Position numbers and translations under genes: made by a program. This document shows, in pieces, positions 33,608 through 42,821 of a DNA stretch of 64,000 bases. Under the pieces are notes generated by a model. The model had not been told where the DNA came from and did no database searches. It saw only the letters and a program-made list of their open reading frames with translations. Position 1 is the stretch's first letter. Every line of letters starts with the position of its first letter. Source of the stretch: BOG-908 sp964244615 (GTDB taxonomy: Bacteria; Pseudomonadota; Alphaproteobacteria; Acetobacterales; Acetobacteraceae); contig CAXTJP010000004.1 in NCBI GenBank assembly GCA_964244615.1, positions 1-64,000 of the forward strand, written 5' to 3'.

Positions 33608-36373
33608 ATGCGCAAGGCACTGATCGTCGGGCTGCTGTTTCTGGTGCTGGCCTCAGGCGCGGGCGCGTGGTTTGCGTTGCATGCCGGCGACCCGGTTGCC
33701 AGCGCCGAGCACCTGATGGCGCGCGGCGACATGCGGGGTGCCGAGCTTTACCTGCGGCAGGCGCAACGTGCGCATCCGGCCAATCCCGAAGTGGCCTTCC
33801 TGCTCGGCCGCGCCGACCTCGGTCTGGGCAACCCGCAAGCGGCCGAGCTGGAGCTCAGGCGCGCCCAGCAGGGCGGCTACAGCCACGCCGCCACCGTGCT
33901 GCCGCTCGGGCAAGCCTACCTGCAACAGCGGCACTTCGACGCGGCGCTGCGCGATTTCGACGACGCCGGTGCGCCGACCGCCGAACGCGCCGACAGGCTC
34001 ACCATACGCGCCGCCGCCCAGCTTGCCCTGGGCGATACCGCAGGCGCCACCGCCACCGCCGCCGAGGCCGAGCACCTGGCGCCTGCCGGGCGCGAGACGC
34101 TGCTGACAGCCGCCCAGGTGGCGCTGGCCCGCGGCGACCTCGCCATGGCCGCGGACCGCGCCCGACAGCTGCTCGCCAGGACGCCGAACGACCCCGACGC
34201 GCTGCTGCTGCACAGTCAGGTCGCCATGCGCCGCAACGACGTCAAGGCCGCCCTGGCCGACACCCAGGCGGTGCTGGCCGCCAGCCCTGGCCGGCTGGAC
34301 GCGCAGATGCTCCGGGCCCGCCTGCTGGCGGCTCTCGGTCAGCCGGACGCCGCGCGCCGGACGGTGGCGCAGGTGCTGCAAGCGGCCCCGCGCTCGGCCG
34401 ATGCCAACTTCCTCGGCGCCATGCTGGCGATCCAGGCCAGAGACTACCCGGCCGCGGACGCGATGCTGACGCAGATCAGCACCGTGCTCGGCCAGCTGCC
34501 GCGTGGCGACTACTTCCTGGCGGTCACCAAGCTCGGCCTAGGCGAGCCAGCCCAGGCGGAGGAGGCGGTCAGCCGCTTCCTGGCGCACGCCCCCGCGGAC
34601 CAAGCCGGATTGAAGCTGCTGGCCTTCGTCGACCTGGCCAGGGCACGGCCGCAAGCGGCGCTGGCCACCCTTCAGCACGGCCCGCTCGCCGCCCAACCCG
34701 ACGCGGACACGCTGGACCTGACCGGGCGCGCCCAGGCGATGTCGGGCGACCTGGCCGCGGCCAGCGGCAGCTTCACCGCGGCGTCCAAACTCGCACCCGG
34801 CGACACCGCCATCCTCAACCGGCTGGCCGCGGCGCAACTCGACCTCGGCGACAGCGCGGCGGCCGAGACCGAGCTGAAGCGGTCGCTTGCGATCACGCCG
34901 GACCAGCCGGTCGCCGGCGAAGCGCTCGTGCAGACGGCCCTGCTGCGCGGCGACTACGCTGCCGCCGCAGCCGGCGTCGAACGCCTGCGACATGCCTCCG
35001 GCGACAACGAGGCCGTGGGCGTGCTGGGCGCTCAGGTCAAGCTCGCGTCGCTGGACCTGGAGGGGGCGGCGGCCCAGCTGCGCGACGTGCTCAGGCGCCT
35101 GCCCGACAGCCGGGCCGCGGCCTTGGCGCTGGCCCGGGTCGAGGGGCTGCGCGGCCATCCGGACGCGGCGCAGGCCGAGCTGGAGGCGCTGCTCTCGCGT
35201 CACCCGGACGACCAGGCCGCGCTGGCGGCCGTGCTGCCCGTGCTGTTCGCTCGGCACAAGCCGGACCGCGCCCTCGCCTTGGCCGAGGCCGCGCATGCCG
35301 CCGCCGCGGACAACGTCGAAGTCATCGCCGCCCTTGCAGCAACCTACGTGCGCGCCGGCCAGGCCGGGCGGGCCGTGGCCCTGCTCGACCGTGCCAGTGC
35401 CGGGACCAACCCGCAGCTGACCAGCCTGCTCGCCCGGGTGCTGGCCGAGGACGGCAAGACGGACCAGGCCGAGGGCCGTTACCGCGACATTTTGCGCCAG
35501 GCCCCGGGCGACCTGCGCACGCGCGCCGACCTTGCCGCGCTGCTCGCCAGGGCCAAGCGCTACGACGATGCCCGGGCCGTGCTGCAGGACGGGCTGGCGC
35601 GGACCCCCGGCAACGCGATGCTGCTGGGAGCGACCGTCGGCATCGACCTGCGGCAGGGTGGCATCACCCGGGCGCTGTCAGGCATAGCCGCCCTGCGCAC
35701 GGACCCGCGCAACCTGCCCGCCGCCAACGCGCTGACCGGCCAGGCGTGGCTCGCGGCGGGCGACCAGCGCCAGGCCGCCGCCGCCTTCACCGCCGCCTAC
35801 CACGCCGCGCCCACCGGCGAACTCGCCACCAGGGCGGCCAGCGCGCTCTCGGTGAGCGGCAGCATGGAGCAGGCGATCGGACTGCTCTCCGCCTGGGTCG
35901 CGGCCCATCCGCGGGACGTGGCCGCGCAGGCGGTGCTGGGGTCGCTCTACATCACCACCCGACAGCTCACCGAGGCGGAGCAGCACCTCGACGCGGTGCT
36001 GGCGATGCGCGGCACCGACTCCGCCACGCTGAACAACCTGGCCTGGGTGAAGCAGCAGCAGGGCGACGCGACGCTGGCGCGCAGCCTGGCCGAACGCGCC
36101 TATTTCCAGGCCCCGTCGCCCCAAGTGGCCGACACGCTCGGCTGGATCCTGGCCCGTGCCGGGGAGCCGCAGCGCGCCCTGCCGCTGCTGGCCCAGGCGG
36201 CGGCCGACACCAACCCCGCGTCCCAGCCGGCGGCCGCCTACCACTACGGCTACGCGCTGCACGCCGCCGGGCGCGCGGATGAGGCGCGGACGCAACTTGC
36301 CCGCGCGGCCCAGGCAAAGGCCGACTTCCCGGAAAAGGCCGATGCCGAGAAGCTGCTGGCCAGCCTGAAATAG
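33608..36373 (+). CDS. prsT: XrtA/PEP-CTERM system TPR-repeat protein PrsT
   Basis: This is a 921-residue TPR protein. An N-terminal signal/anchor (MRKALIVGLLFLVLASGAGAW) is followed by more than twenty tetratricopeptide repeats, with ASAEHLMARGDMRGAELYLRQA at the first. Length and layout match the TIGR02917 PrsT family of XrtA loci, thought to act in the periplasm in polymer assembly or export. ATG 33608 is chosen because it begins the signal sequence. It is divergent from the EPS operon. Confidence 0.9.
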   Translation: MRKALIVGLLFLVLASGAGAWFALHAGDPVASAEHLMARGDMRGAELYLRQAQRAHPANPEVAFLLGRADLGLGNPQAAELELRRAQQGGYSHAATVLPLGQAYLQQRHFDAALRDFDDAGAPTAERADRLTIRAAAQLALGDTAGATATAAEAEHLAPAGRETLLTAAQVALARGDLAMAADRARQLLARTPNDPDALLLHSQVAMRRNDVKAALADTQAVLAASPGRLDAQMLRARLLAALGQPDAARRTVAQVLQAAPRSADANFLGAMLAIQARDYPAADAMLTQISTVLGQLPRGDYFLAVTKLGLGEPAQAEEAVSRFLAHAPADQAGLKLLAFVDLARARPQAALATLQHGPLAAQPDADTLDLTGRAQAMSGDLAAASGSFTAASKLAPGDTAILNRLAAAQLDLGDSAAAETELKRSLAITPDQPVAGEALVQTALLRGDYAAAAAGVERLRHASGDNEAVGVLGAQVKLASLDLEGAAAQLRDVLRRLPDSRAAALALARVEGLRGHPDAAQAELEALLSRHPDDQAALAAVLPVLFARHKPDRALALAEAAHAAAADNVEVIAALAATYVRAGQAGRAVALLDRASAGTNPQLTSLLARVLAEDGKTDQAEGRYRDILRQAPGDLRTRADLAALLARAKRYDDARAVLQDGLARTPGNAMLLGATVGIDLRQGGITRALSGIAALRTDPRNLPAANALTGQAWLAAGDQRQAAAAFTAAYHAAPTGELATRAASALSVSGSMEQAIGLLSAWVAAHPRDVAAQAVLGSLYITTRQLTEAEQHLDAVLAMRGTDSATLNNLAWVKQQQGDATLARSLAERAYFQAPSPQVADTLGWILARAGEPQRALPLLAQAAADTNPASQPAAAYHYGYALHAAGRADEARTQLARAAQAKADFPEKADAEKLLASLK

Positions 36374-36402
36374 CGCGACGGGCGACCGGAGCCGCAACCG
36401 CC

Positions 36403-37614
36403 ATGCTGAACCTCCTCACCTTCACCACGCTGTTCCCAAGCCAGGGCAAGCCGAACCACGGCGTGTTCGTCGAGAACCGGCTGCGGCACCTGGTCGGCAC
36501 CGGCCAGGCGCGCGCCACCGTGCTGGCGCCGGTCGCCTGGTTTCCCGGACGCGGCGAGGCCGCATTGGCCGAGGAACACCGTCATGGCCTGCGCGTGCTG
36601 CACCCGCGCTGGCTGTCGGTCCCCGCCATCGGCATGGCCGTGGCGCCGCATTTGCTCGCCGCCGCGGCGTCGCGCGCGCTGTCGCGGCTGCTGGCGGAAG
36701 GCCATCGCTTCGACGCGATCGACGCCCATTATTTCTACCCGGACGGTGTCGCAGCGGTCTGGCTCGGGCGCCGCTTCGGCCTGCCCGCGGTCGTGACCGC
36801 GCGCGGTTCGGACATCACCCAGTTTCCCGATTACACGGTCGCGCGCCGGCTGATCCTGCGCGCGGCGCGCGACGCGGCGGGCATCATCACCGTCAGCGCC
36901 GGGCTGCGCGACGCGATGGTGGCGCTCGGCGTGCCGGCCGACCGGATCACCGTCCTGCGCAACGGCGTCGATCTCGGCGTGTTCCGGCCCAAGCCGAGAG
37001 AGGCGGCGCGCCTCGCCTTGGGCGTGCAGGGCAAGGTGGCGGTCTCGGTGGGCGCGCTGATCGAGCGCAAGGGCCACCACCGCACCATCGCGGCGCTGGC
37101 CCGCCTGCCGGGCTGGCAGCTGCTGATCGCGGGCGAAGGGCCGGAACGGGCGCGGCTGCAGGCGCTGGCCGAGCGTCTCGGCGTCGCGTCGCGTGTGCGC
37201 CTGCTCGGCCCGCTGCCGCACGCGGGCCTCGCCGCCCTCTACAGCGCCGCCGACCTCTCCGTGCTGGCCTCCTCGCGTGAGGGCTGGGCCAACGTGCTGC
37301 TGGAATCCATGGCCTGCGGCACGCCGGTGGTGGCAAGCCCGATCCCCGGCAACCCCGAAGTGGTGAGCGAACCGGCGGCTGGGCTGCTCGCGCGCGAGAA
37401 CAATGCCGACGGCATCGCCGACGCCATACGCGCGTGGGAGGCCGACCCCGGCGACCGGGCCGCCACCCGACGCTACGCCGAGGCGTTCGGTTGGGACACG
37501 ACGAGCGCGGGGCAGCTTGCGCTGTTCCACCGTATCCTGCGTGGCTGCGCCGCGCCTTCCTCGATCAAGGGCGGGGATCCGGTCGCTGGATCCCCACCCC
37601 GCTCTCAGCCGTGA
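36403..37614 (+). CDS. Glycosyltransferase family 4 protein
   Basis: This GT-B enzyme of 403 residues carries TLFPSQGKPNHGVFVENR at the N-terminus, DAIDAHYFYPDGVAA, ARGSDITQFP, NGVDLGVFRPK, SVGALIERKGHH and the donor motif EGWANVLLESMACGTPVV. It lies 29 bp after prsT and is probably co-transcribed. This N-terminal type is common in XrtA loci. The last 10 bp overlap the convergent YXWGXW gene. Confidence 0.9.
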   Translation: MLNLLTFTTLFPSQGKPNHGVFVENRLRHLVGTGQARATVLAPVAWFPGRGEAALAEEHRHGLRVLHPRWLSVPAIGMAVAPHLLAAAASRALSRLLAEGHRFDAIDAHYFYPDGVAAVWLGRRFGLPAVVTARGSDITQFPDYTVARRLILRAARDAAGIITVSAGLRDAMVALGVPADRITVLRNGVDLGVFRPKPREAARLALGVQGKVAVSVGALIERKGHHRTIAALARLPGWQLLIAGEGPERARLQALAERLGVASRVRLLGPLPHAGLAALYSAADLSVLASSREGWANVLLESMACGTPVVASPIPGNPEVVSEPAAGLLARENNADGIADAIRAWEADPGDRAATRRYAEAFGWDTTSAGQLALFHRILRGCAAPSSIKGGDPVAGSPPRSQP

Positions 37615-38747
37615 TGCGGCTCTGGGTGGCCGCCTGCGGCCGGGTGCGGCGCCGCGGCGGGGTGCGGCGCGGCCATCGGATGCGGGGCTGCCACCGCATG
37701 CGGCGCCTGCATCGCGGGGCGAGCGCCGGACAGGCCGGCGCCGTGCACGCCCTGGGCATGCACCATGCCCGCAGGACGCTGGTGCGCCATGCCGCCAGGA
37801 TACGCCGCTGCGCTCGGGTGGGCGGCCGTGGCGGGCGCGTGCTCCATGCCAGCCGGACGATGCATCGCCTCCGAAGGCGCGGCGGCCGCCGGCCGCATGC
37901 CCGAGCCGGGGCTGCGCAGTGCCGGATGCCCCGCGGCGGGGTTTGCGGCGGTGTTGCTGCGTGCGGGCTCGTTGGTCTTCGCGGCTTCTGCAGGACGCGC
38001 CATCGGCGTGCCCGCGCCACGACCAGGCACCACGCCGGGGCCCTGGAACTCGGCCGGACGTGCGGTCGCGGCGATGGCAGGCGTGCCATGGTTCACCGAG
38101 GCCCGCAGCGCCGGGTTGCGCGCGGCCGTCTGCTCATGCTGCTGCTGCAGCGCAGTGCGCTCGACATGTGCCTCGTGGGCGTAGGCGAGTTCCTCCGGCC
38201 GTGGACGCACGTTCACGCCGTTCGGCCCGTTGAAGCTGACGTTGGTGACGCTGCGGTTGACGACGGTGCGCTCATAGACGTTGGTGACGTGCACGTTGCC
38301 GAAATTGTTCACTGCCCGGTTATAGGCGAACGCCCCGCCACGCCACTCGCCGCCCTCAAAGCCCGCGCCGCCATAGCCGAAACCGTAATTGATGCCGCCG
38401 TAAAAGCCGACATGCGGGCCCCAGTAACCGCGGTTGAACGCGTAGATGCCGTTGTTGAATGCCCAGTACCCGGGCGTCCACAGCAGGCCCACCGACGGCG
38501 GTTCGACCCAGGTGCCTGGCACCCAGTAATAGCCGGCCTCGCCGTAATCCCAGAAGCCAGGCGTCCAGAGATACCCCGGCGCCGGCAGCGGCGGCTGCAC
38601 GTAGACCGGCAGCGGCGGTGGCGCGACGGTGATGCTCAGCCCGATGCCGATCTGGGCATGGGCAGGCCGGGTTGGCGCCAGCGCGAGCGGGCCGGCCAGC
38701 ATGGCGAGCGTCAGCGTGGACGCGGAAAGCAGATGAACACGTCGCAT
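37605..38747 (-). CDS. YXWGXW repeat-containing secreted protein
   Basis: The 380-residue precursor has a signal peptide (cleavage near AHAQ). It then has repeats of the YXWGXW type (YLWTPGFWDYGEAGYYWVPG; LLWTPGYWAFNNG; GYWGPHVGFYGG). The C-terminal half is rich in Ala, His, Pro and Met (ATARPAEF, HPAAAPHPAAGGHP) and should be disordered. AAGGA lies 8 bases before ATG 38747. The role of the family is unknown; the His-rich tail could bind metal. Confidence 0.88.
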   Translation of the reverse strand: MRRVHLLSASTLTLAMLAGPLALAPTRPAHAQIGIGLSITVAPPPLPVYVQPPLPAPGYLWTPGFWDYGEAGYYWVPGTWVEPPSVGLLWTPGYWAFNNGIYAFNRGYWGPHVGFYGGINYGFGYGGAGFEGGEWRGGAFAYNRAVNNFGNVHVTNVYERTVVNRSVTNVSFNGPNGVNVRPRPEELAYAHEAHVERTALQQQHEQTAARNPALRASVNHGTPAIAATARPAEFQGPGVVPGRGAGTPMARPAEAAKTNEPARSNTAANPAAGHPALRSPGSGMRPAAAAPSEAMHRPAGMEHAPATAAHPSAAAYPGGMAHQRPAGMVHAQGVHGAGLSGARPAMQAPHAVAAPHPMAAPHPAAAPHPAAGGHPEPHHG

Positions 38748-38844
38748 GGTCTTGATCCTTGGTCGAGACTGACAAAACTGGGTGGGTGTACTAGTCGCCA
38801 CAAGCGCGTGACCTGCGTCATAGTGTTGCTCAACTACGGCGAAT

Positions 38845-40185
38845 TTATGCCGTTGTTACTGGGCCGGCCTGCACGGCTTCCGCGCCTTGCAGGCCGGTGA
38901 CGATGTCGGCCACACGCCGGGAAGCGGGGTCCAGCACGGCGCCCCAGTCGCGCGCCATGTTCAGCGAAGCGGTCCGCGGGCCGGCCGCCGCCGATCGGGC
39001 CGCCTGCACCAGCCCGGCCGCCATGCCCTCCACCGTCGCCGGGGTCGCGACGATGTTGTCCGACAACGCACGAAGCCGCTCCAGGGTCTTGGTCGCGAAC
39101 ACGTTGGTGACCGACAGACCGCCGCACGCGGCCATCTCGAGCACCGGATAGCTGGTGTGCGGCGAGAGCATCGGACACAGCAGCAGGTCGGCCCGGCGCA
39201 GCAGGTCGCCATAGCCGGCGTAATCCATCCACGGCGCCGGCCGCAGCACGTGGCCGTGGCCGAGCGCCAGCGCGGGCACGCTGCCGCGGCCGCCGATGGA
39301 GAGGAACTCCCAGCCCGCAAACGCCGGGTCCGCCGCCGCCAGGCGCAGTGCTGCGAGCCCGAGGCCGAACATGTTTCTTGTGTTGGTCGGCCGCGCATAG
39401 AACAGCAGCCGACGCCGCCGCGCGCCACCGGCCTCGCCAGGGTAGAACAGCGTGCCGTCCACGGCTGGCTCGAACACCACGGCGCGGCGCCGCATCGCGG
39501 GATCGGACAGGCGGCCGAACGACAGGCCGAACAGGTAGTCGGCCAGCATCGCCTCGTTGATCAGCGGCCAGAAATCCATCTCGAAGGTTTCAAGTGCCAG
39601 GGCGTGGTTGCTGGACATCGGGTAGAAACCCGGCTCGAACTCCTGCAGCATGTAAAGGAACTGCCGTATCGGCAGGCGCTCCAGCACGGGCTTGAGCTGC
39701 CGCGCGGTGCTCCAATGCGTGGCCAGGAACACGTCCGATGGCCCGAGCGCCAGTGGACGCGACGGGTCGCTGGCGGACACGACCGGGATCGGCGGCGGTG
39801 GCGCACCGCCCACCAGGGTTGCCACGTGACGGGCGAACCACGCCGGGTCCAGCGTCGGCGGCCTGACGGTCGCGACCAGCCGGACTTCGATGCCCAGCCG
39901 TGCCACGCGCGCTGCTAGGTTGAGCACGGTGTTTGGCCCGCCCGTCATGCCGGATTGGGACCAGGCGGAATCGAGCACGTTCAGCCTTGGGCGGGTCATC
40001 GGGCCGGGCACCACACGCGCATGCATCGGCACAGTACCGAGCATGTCGCTCAACCGCTCCTCGAAGAGCGACGGATTGGTCACCTGCAGCAGGTTGTGTC
40101 CGAACCGTTCCGGATCGCGGCGCAACAAGGCGAAGTTGGCGGCGAATTTGGCCGGCAGGTCGGCAAGCCGCGGCAGCGAAACCAT
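38845..40185 (-). CDS. Glycosyltransferase (WsaF-like)
   Basis: The 446-residue protein includes NVLDSAWSQSGMTGGPNTVLNLAARV, FLATHWSTARQL, QFLYMLQEFEPGFYP and LFYARPTNTRNMFGLGLAAL, with LLCPMLSPHTSYPVLEMAACGG in the donor domain (given in short pieces). This resembles rhamnan/WsaF-type glycosyltransferases. ATG 40185 is 20 bp after the flippase stop. The open frame upstream of it is the antisense shadow of the flippase gene. Substrate not predictable. Confidence 0.82.
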   Translation of the reverse strand: MVSLPRLADLPAKFAANFALLRRDPERFGHNLLQVTNPSLFEERLSDMLGTVPMHARVVPGPMTRPRLNVLDSAWSQSGMTGGPNTVLNLAARVARLGIEVRLVATVRPPTLDPAWFARHVATLVGGAPPPPIPVVSASDPSRPLALGPSDVFLATHWSTARQLKPVLERLPIRQFLYMLQEFEPGFYPMSSNHALALETFEMDFWPLINEAMLADYLFGLSFGRLSDPAMRRRAVVFEPAVDGTLFYPGEAGGARRRRLLFYARPTNTRNMFGLGLAALRLAAADPAFAGWEFLSIGGRGSVPALALGHGHVLRPAPWMDYAGYGDLLRRADLLLCPMLSPHTSYPVLEMAACGGLSVTNVFATKTLERLRALSDNIVATPATVEGMAAGLVQAARSAAAGPRTASLNMARDWGAVLDPASRRVADIVTGLQGAEAVQAGPVTTA

Positions 40186-40205
40186 GCGAACGTCCCAACC
40201 CTTCG

Positions 40206-41726
40206 TTACGGCGTGAGGATGGCGACGGCCGGCGGCGGCATACGCAGCAGCCGACGTGCAGCCGCCAGCGCCTCGCGCCGTTCGGGCGGCCGCAGATAGA
40301 CCAGCGCAGACGTGCCCAGAAAGACGGCGAACACGGCGCAATCCAAAGCCAGCCGCGACACGGGCCGGTCGGGTGCGAGGATCCAGCGCAGCCACAGGCA
40401 CGCCCACGCCGAGCCGAGCATGCCCGCCAGCGGCCAGGGCGGCATGGAGACCGCGTGCACCCGCCACGCGAAAACCCAGCAGGCAGCGCAATAGGCCGAC
40501 CAGGTTCCGAAGGTGGCCCAGGCCGCGCCCCAGATGCCGAAATGCGGAATCAGCACCGCGTTGAGCGCCAGGTTGAGCACGGCGCCGGCAATCGCGATGC
40601 GTCCGACCAGCCCCGAACCGATGCCGATCAGCAGCATGCTGTTGAAGAAGTCGCCCACCTCGCGCAGAAAGTAGCCGAACACCAGCACCGGCAGCATCAG
40701 TGGCGGCGGGTAGTAGCTGGGCGGCACCATCAGCGTCAGCACGTCGCGCCCCAACAGCGAGATGCCGACGGCGCCCGCCCCGAGCACCAGGATCAGCCAG
40801 CGACCGACCTGCACGAAACGCTGCTGCCATCCCTCGCCCGAGGCGAAGCTGTAGAACGACACGCCCCAGCTCTTGGAGAAGCTGTCGCCGATCAGGACGC
40901 TGAGCAGGAAGGCGAAGTTGTACACCAGCGAGTAGACGCCCACCTCGGCGCGGCTGACATGGGCGAGGAACAGCCGGTCAGAGAAGTGAATGGCGAGGTA
41001 AGAGCCGCCGGACAGGATCAGCGGCGCCGCGAACCGCGCCAGCGCGCGGGCGATCGTCGTGCGCCAGACAAGCCCAACCTCGCCCAGGATGCGCGCCAGC
41101 AGGAACGTGGTCCCCGCCCCGGTCACCACGAGCTTGCTCACCACGAAGCCCCAGACGCCCAGACGCCAATAGCCGATGCAGGCGATGTTGAGCGAGAGCA
41201 TTCCCACCAGCATGACCATGTTGTAGGCGACGAAGAACCGGGCACGGTTACGCATGCGCTGATACACCAACGCCACCTCGCCGATGCTGCTGAAGACCAT
41301 CGCCGCGAAAGCGAGCCGCAGCAGCCCCGCCTGTCCGGGCAGGCTGACCGCGATGCTGATCGGCGAGGCTGCCAGCGACGCCAGCACCGCCACCGCGCCT
41401 GCCAGCCCGACCATGCCGAGCAGCGCGGTCGAGACCGTTGCCGCTCGCCCCGCCGCATCGGCCTGCTCGTGGTAGATGCGTGTCAGCGACTGGCCCATGC
41501 TCTGCAGGCCAAACGAAAGCGCAACGATCGTCGTCGCCAGCTCCAGCAGGTTCAGCACGCCGTACTCGTCCGGCGAGAGGTTGCGCGCGTAGAACGGGAT
41601 CATCAGGAACCCGACCATCTTGAAGGCGAGGTTGCCGACGAGGTACAGCGTGGAATCCTGCAGCAGCCGTCCCATGCCGGCGCCGTGGGGCGGCGCTGCG
41701 GAACTGACGTTCGTGTCAGTCTGCAT
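40206..41726 (-). CDS. Polysaccharide/oligosaccharide flippase (Wzx-like)
   Basis: This is a MATE/MVF-fold membrane protein of 506 residues with about 12-14 transmembrane segments. The N-terminal QDSTLYLVGNLAFKMVGFLMI and PFYARNLSPDEYGVLNLLE are typical of lipid-linked oligosaccharide flippases. It would move undecaprenyl-linked repeat units across the inner membrane. It is co-directional with the WsaF-like glycosyltransferase and divergent from the GT2 gene. Confidence 0.9.
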   Translation of the reverse strand: MQTDTNVSSAAPPHGAGMGRLLQDSTLYLVGNLAFKMVGFLMIPFYARNLSPDEYGVLNLLELATTIVALSFGLQSMGQSLTRIYHEQADAAGRAATVSTALLGMVGLAGAVAVLASLAASPISIAVSLPGQAGLLRLAFAAMVFSSIGEVALVYQRMRNRARFFVAYNMVMLVGMLSLNIACIGYWRLGVWGFVVSKLVVTGAGTTFLLARILGEVGLVWRTTIARALARFAAPLILSGGSYLAIHFSDRLFLAHVSRAEVGVYSLVYNFAFLLSVLIGDSFSKSWGVSFYSFASGEGWQQRFVQVGRWLILVLGAGAVGISLLGRDVLTLMVPPSYYPPPLMLPVLVFGYFLREVGDFFNSMLLIGIGSGLVGRIAIAGAVLNLALNAVLIPHFGIWGAAWATFGTWSAYCAACWVFAWRVHAVSMPPWPLAGMLGSAWACLWLRWILAPDRPVSRLALDCAVFAVFLGTSALVYLRPPERREALAAARRLLRMPPPAVAILTP

Positions 41727-41781
41727 ACGTCACCTGCATGGCGCGTGGTGGACGCCCGAACGAAGAAGCGAGGATGTCGAC

Positions 41782-42696
41782 TTGAACTTGGACGCCAGCA
41801 TAGCCGTGTTCTGCCATAACGAAGCCGCGCGCATCCGCGCCTGCATCGCCAGCCTCGCCGCCGCTTCGCGCCAGCAACGCGTCGTCCTTACGGTGATCGC
41901 CAACGGCTGCACCGACGACAGCGCCGCGCAGGCGTTGCAGGAGGCGCGTTCGCAGGGGCTGCGCGCGCGCATCTACACCATCGCGCATGGCGACAAGTCC
42001 AACGCCATCAACCACAGCCTTGATGGCCTGCGCGAGCCGGCGGCCATGCACGTCTTCGTCGACGGCTACGTCACCATCGGCCCGGACGCGCTCACCGGGC
42101 TCGCCGGGGCGCTGGCGGCCGACCCGCACGCTTTGGCCGCGACCGGCATCGCCAGCAACGGGCGCACGATGGCGGCCGAGACGACCGCCGCGCTGCGCGA
42201 TGGCGGCCGGCTGAACGGAAACCTTTACGCCCTGCGGCCGGACTTCGTCGATCGCATGGTCGGGGCTGGGCTCGGCCTGCCGGTCGGGCTGTATCGCGGC
42301 GACGGGCTGCTCGGGTCGATGGTCTGCCACGACCTGAACCCGCTCGGACAGGAATGGGACGCGCGCCGCGTGCGCAGCGTGGCCGCGGCGACGTTCGCGC
42401 TGCGGCGCCTGTCCCCTCGGCGGCCGGCCGACATCGCGCGCCAGTTCCGACGAAAGATTCGCCAGATGCGCGGCCAGCTCGAGAACGCCGCCATCCGCTC
42501 GGTGATCTACGAGGGCGGCTACACGGCGCTGCCGCGTTTCGCCGACGACATGATCGCCAGCTGGCTGGCGGATGGCGGCCGCCCATCCGCCGGCGTCGCC
42601 GACCGGGCCTTCATGGCGCTGGCGTTGCGCCAGCATGCGCAGGCCGTACGGCCTGCGGAAGCGTCCCTGCGACCGGTGTTGTACGGCACCAGCTAG
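41782..42696 (+). CDS. Glycosyltransferase family 2 protein
   Basis: This small GT-A enzyme of 304 residues carries IAVFCHNEAARIRACIASL at the start, TVIANGCTDDSA, KSNAINHSLD and HVFVDGYVTIGPDAL, in which the DXD-like position reads DGY. TTG 41782 is preferred because GAGG is 8 bases before it and the reading frame upstream is antisense to the flippase. The missing acidic DXD residue is noted; activity may rely on another metal ligand. Confidence 0.8.
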   Translation: MNLDASIAVFCHNEAARIRACIASLAAASRQQRVVLTVIANGCTDDSAAQALQEARSQGLRARIYTIAHGDKSNAINHSLDGLREPAAMHVFVDGYVTIGPDALTGLAGALAADPHALAATGIASNGRTMAAETTAALRDGGRLNGNLYALRPDFVDRMVGAGLGLPVGLYRGDGLLGSMVCHDLNPLGQEWDARRVRSVAAATFALRRLSPRRPADIARQFRRKIRQMRGQLENAAIRSVIYEGGYTALPRFADDMIASWLADGGRPSAGVADRAFMALALRQHAQAVRPAEASLRPVLYGTS

Positions 42697-42702
42697 CAAG
42701 GC

Positions 42703-42737
42703 CTGCTTTTCTGCAAAAAAGCAGCAAAAAACTTCTG
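42703..42737 (+). repeat. Dispersed A/T hairpin repeat, copy R5
   Basis: CTGCTTTTCTGCAAAAAAGCAG (in two parts: CTGCTTTTCTG and CAAAAAAGCAG) is followed by CAAAAAACTTCTGG. It starts 7 bp after the GT2 stop and is the likely terminator of that gene. Confidence 0.7.
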
Positions 42738-42776
42738 GTCGTGCTGTCACGGAGGTTTCTGCAACGCGCGACCGAC

Positions 42777-42809
42777 GAACAGAAGTTTTTTGGTTCCTTT
42801 CAAAGAACC
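42777..42809 (-). repeat. Dispersed A/T hairpin repeat, copy R6 (inverted to R5)
   Basis: GGTTCCTTTCAAAGAACC hairpin (42792-42809) with AAAAAACTTCTGTTC on the minus-strand side. It faces R5 and would serve the convergent acyltransferase gene, whose stop is at 42822. Confidence 0.7.
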
Positions 42810-42821
42810 GCTTGCCTAACG

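Noticed and set aside
33271..36282. 1003-residue open frame overlapping prsT
   Set aside because: It is rich in Arg/Pro/Ala/Gly, with no domain, and is a frame shadow of prsT caused by high GC.
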